Origin: an uncultured Eubacteriales bacterium | Lineage (GTDB): Bacteria; Bacillota; Clostridia; Oscillospirales; Acutalibacteraceae | Length of the DNA stretch: 64,000 bases | NCBI GenBank assembly: GCA_900315255.1 | Contig: OMYH01000012.1 | Location: 1-64,000 of the forward strand | Reading direction: 5' to 3' | Shown: one piece after another, positions 62,656-64,000 of the stretch | How positions within the stretch are numbered: position 1 is the stretch's first letter | Layout of the letters: every line of letters begins with the position of its first letter | Translations under genes and position numbers: made by a program | The notes under the pieces: generated by a model | The model's input: the letters and a program-made list of their open reading frames with translations, nothing else | Told to the model about the DNA's origin: nothing | Databases searched by the model: none

Positions 62656-63486
62656 TCATGACAGGATCTTTTCCGCATTCAGATGAAGAATCATTTCTTT
62701 TTCAATATCGGAAAGTCCGCTTAATGACCTGAATTTCTCAAGGTATTCTCCCTGGTGGTTCCACGGACTGTCCGTTGCAAAAAGGATTTTATCGGCTCCG
62801 TGCTTTTTTATTACCTCGACCACCTCTTCGTCTGTTGTATCGCAGAAGCTGCCGAGCGAAGCGAACGAACAGCTGATATCTATATAGCAGTTTGTGCCTA
62901 TCAGATACTTCATCACATCTTTGTGGCAATAAATGCCGCCGAGATGAGCAAATATAAGGAATGGCTTTTCTGACCTTGTTTCGTTTGTTATCTTGTCAAG
63001 CACCGCTCTTGCTTTTTCGGGAGGGCAGTGTATTACGTCAAATGCAGGATCGACCCCTGCGTGAGTAATGACGGACAGCCCGATTTTTGCACATTCTCTG
63101 ATGATTCTGATATACCTTTCGTCATCTATGAATGTCTGTGTGTAGTCGGGATGGATCTTAACGCCCTTGAAACCGTTTTCCTTCAGGAATATCAGTTTGT
63201 TCTCTATATTATCATCGTCCGGATGAATACCGCCGAAAGAAACCAGCTCGCTGTATTTCTTGTTGATATCAAGTGCAAAGCGGTTGATCGTGTCAAATTG
63301 TCCTTTTCGTGTCGCCACAGGAAGTATAACGGATCTGTCTATTCCGTATTTTTTCATGCTTTCAAGCAGAGAATCAAGCGTTCCCTTTGTGAAAACCTTA
63401 ACATTCGGTGCGGATTTCATAAGGGTATTTATTGTTTTTTCTGCTATTTTATCGGGATAAACGTGCGTATGAAAATCAATTACCAT
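62656..63486 (-). CDS. Metal-dependent amidohydrolase (TIM barrel)
   Basis: 276 residues. The metal-binding HxH is at the N-terminus (MVIDFHTHVYPDK); further ligands are in KIHPDY, VITHAGVD, FAHLGG and LFATDSPW. This is the layout of the amidohydrolase 2 / TatD-like group. It is cytoplasmic and likely hydrolyses or decarboxylates a small molecule; the substrate is not readable. It stands alone on the minus strand, divergent from the symporter gene. Confidence 0.85.
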   Translation of the reverse strand: MVIDFHTHVYPDKIAEKTINTLMKSAPNVKVFTKGTLDSLLESMKKYGIDRSVILPVATRKGQFDTINRFALDINKKYSELVSFGGIHPDDDNIENKLIFLKENGFKGVKIHPDYTQTFIDDERYIRIIRECAKIGLSVITHAGVDPAFDVIHCPPEKARAVLDKITNETRSEKPFLIFAHLGGIYCHKDVMKYLIGTNCYIDISCSFASLGSFCDTTDEEVVEVIKKHGADKILFATDSPWNHQGEYLEKFRSLSGLSDIEKEMILHLNAEKILS

Positions 63487-63606
63487 GTTCTGTACCTCTA
63501 CTATGTATATTATCTGTGCAAAAAATTTTAATCTGCATTCTTAGAATATAGCACAGATTTTTTATAAAATATTTCTACAATAGAACAAATTGGAGGAAAA
63601 TAAAAA

Positions 63607-64000
63607 ATGGATATGTTAATAAAACTCTTGTTCCTTGTCATTTTTTTTGCTATAATGATAGGGGTAGGAATCTACTGCCGCAAACAGGCAACCGATGTTA
63701 ACGGCTTCGTACTCGGCAACCGCTCCGTAGGACCATGGCTTACGGCATTTGCTTTCGGTACATCATACTTTTCTGCGGTTATCTTTGTCGGATACGCAGG
63801 ACAATTCGGCTGGAGATTCGGTCTTGCTTCGACATGGATCGGACTCGGTAATGCTTTCATAGGCTCTCTTCTTGCGTGGAATGTCCTCGGCAGAAGGACT
63901 CGTGTAATGACGCAGCACCTTGATTCGGCTACAATGCCTGATTTCTTTGCAAAAAGATATGACTCGCCTGCCTTGAAGATCACGGCGTCCATTATTATAT
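63607..64000 (+). CDS. Sodium:solute symporter family protein (3' part outside the window)
   Basis: ATG 63607 follows GGAGGAAA (63591-63598). The first 131 residues show the start of an SSS-type transporter: a first helix (LLFLVIFFAIMIGVGIYCRK), then VNGFVLGNRSVGPWLTAFAF with GTSYFSAVIFVGYAG, which is the Na+-site region. The frame is open to the window end. Family members carry proline, pantothenate, sugars or carboxylates with Na+; the substrate cannot be told from this part. Confidence 0.88.
   Translation, partial: MDMLIKLLFLVIFFAIMIGVGIYCRKQATDVNGFVLGNRSVGPWLTAFAFGTSYFSAVIFVGYAGQFGWRFGLASTWIGLGNAFIGSLLAWNVLGRRTRVMTQHLDSATMPDFFAKRYDSPALKITASIII

Overview
The window looks like a chromosome segment from a Gram-positive, anaerobic Clostridia of the Ruminococcus type (Oscillospiraceae). 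Supporting signs are the moderate GC content, strong AGGAGG ribosome sites, TTGACA/TATAAT promoters, type I dockerin modules, a Na+-pump decarboxylase, an electron-bifurcating NfnAB pair, an Rrf2-IscS-IscU cluster and the Clostridia-type nusB-xseAB-ispA-dxs-tlyA-nadK-argR-recN operon. I see no tRNA, rRNA, CRISPR array, phage gene or complete insertion sequence.

Layout. 1-5.8 kb is a restriction/defence block: the 3' part of an N6-adenine methylase, a large GIY-YIG/helicase/degenerate-methylase fusion, and a class M (SirTM-type) sirtuin. 5.9-12.2 kb is an accessory region of small unknown genes, a SUKH (SMI1/KNR4) protein, a GH25 lysozyme and a GNAT, followed by three consecutive broken genes (two alpha/beta hydrolases and the tail of a dockerin protein) and an ATC-hydrolase-like gene. 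12.3-21.9 kb is a sortase-assembled pilus locus: an AraC regulator, a giant tip-like protein (FMN-binding, vWA and Listeria-Bacteroides repeats, ending in a dockerin), a backbone pilin whose N-terminal domain looks cohesin-like, a minor pilin, a class B sortase and a signal-peptidase-like protein lacking the Ser/Lys dyad. 22.1-29.4 kb, on the minus strand, is one operon for an ECF-type S component, an AraC regulator, two exporter-fold ABC half-transporters, EcfT and a double ATPase. 29.4-31.1 kb is mostly non-coding with remnants.

31.1-47.3 kb is housekeeping: OadG/OadB, the nusB-to-recN operon, a DegT aminotransferase, a polar amino-acid ABC transporter and a HAD phosphatase. 47.5-52.9 kb is a very large leucine-rich-repeat dockerin protein split by one in-frame TAA. 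53.0-56.6 kb holds nfnAB and a cell-surface polysaccharide deacetylase. 56.7-59.9 kb (minus) is a Ser/Thr kinase with two DUF6273 domains plus a PP2C phosphatase. 60.2-62.4 kb is the Rrf2/IscR-iscS-iscU cluster. The window ends with an amidohydrolase (minus) and the start of a Na+/solute symporter.

Two themes stand out. First, a small transposon-like repeat (MITE) with about 20-bp terminal inverted repeats occurs three times, plus one solo end. It sits in the pilus leader, behind the pilus operon, inside the 3' end of xseA (where it supplies the C-terminus) and at the iscU stop codon. Second, the pilus locus resembles the streptococcal FCT pilus (AraC regulator, tip, backbone, minor pilin, class B sortase, SipA-like protein), but its tip carries a dockerin instead of a cell-wall sorting signal. 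Together with a possible cohesin fold in the backbone pilin, this suggests a pilus that uses cohesin-dockerin pairing. That is the best candidate here for an undescribed system.
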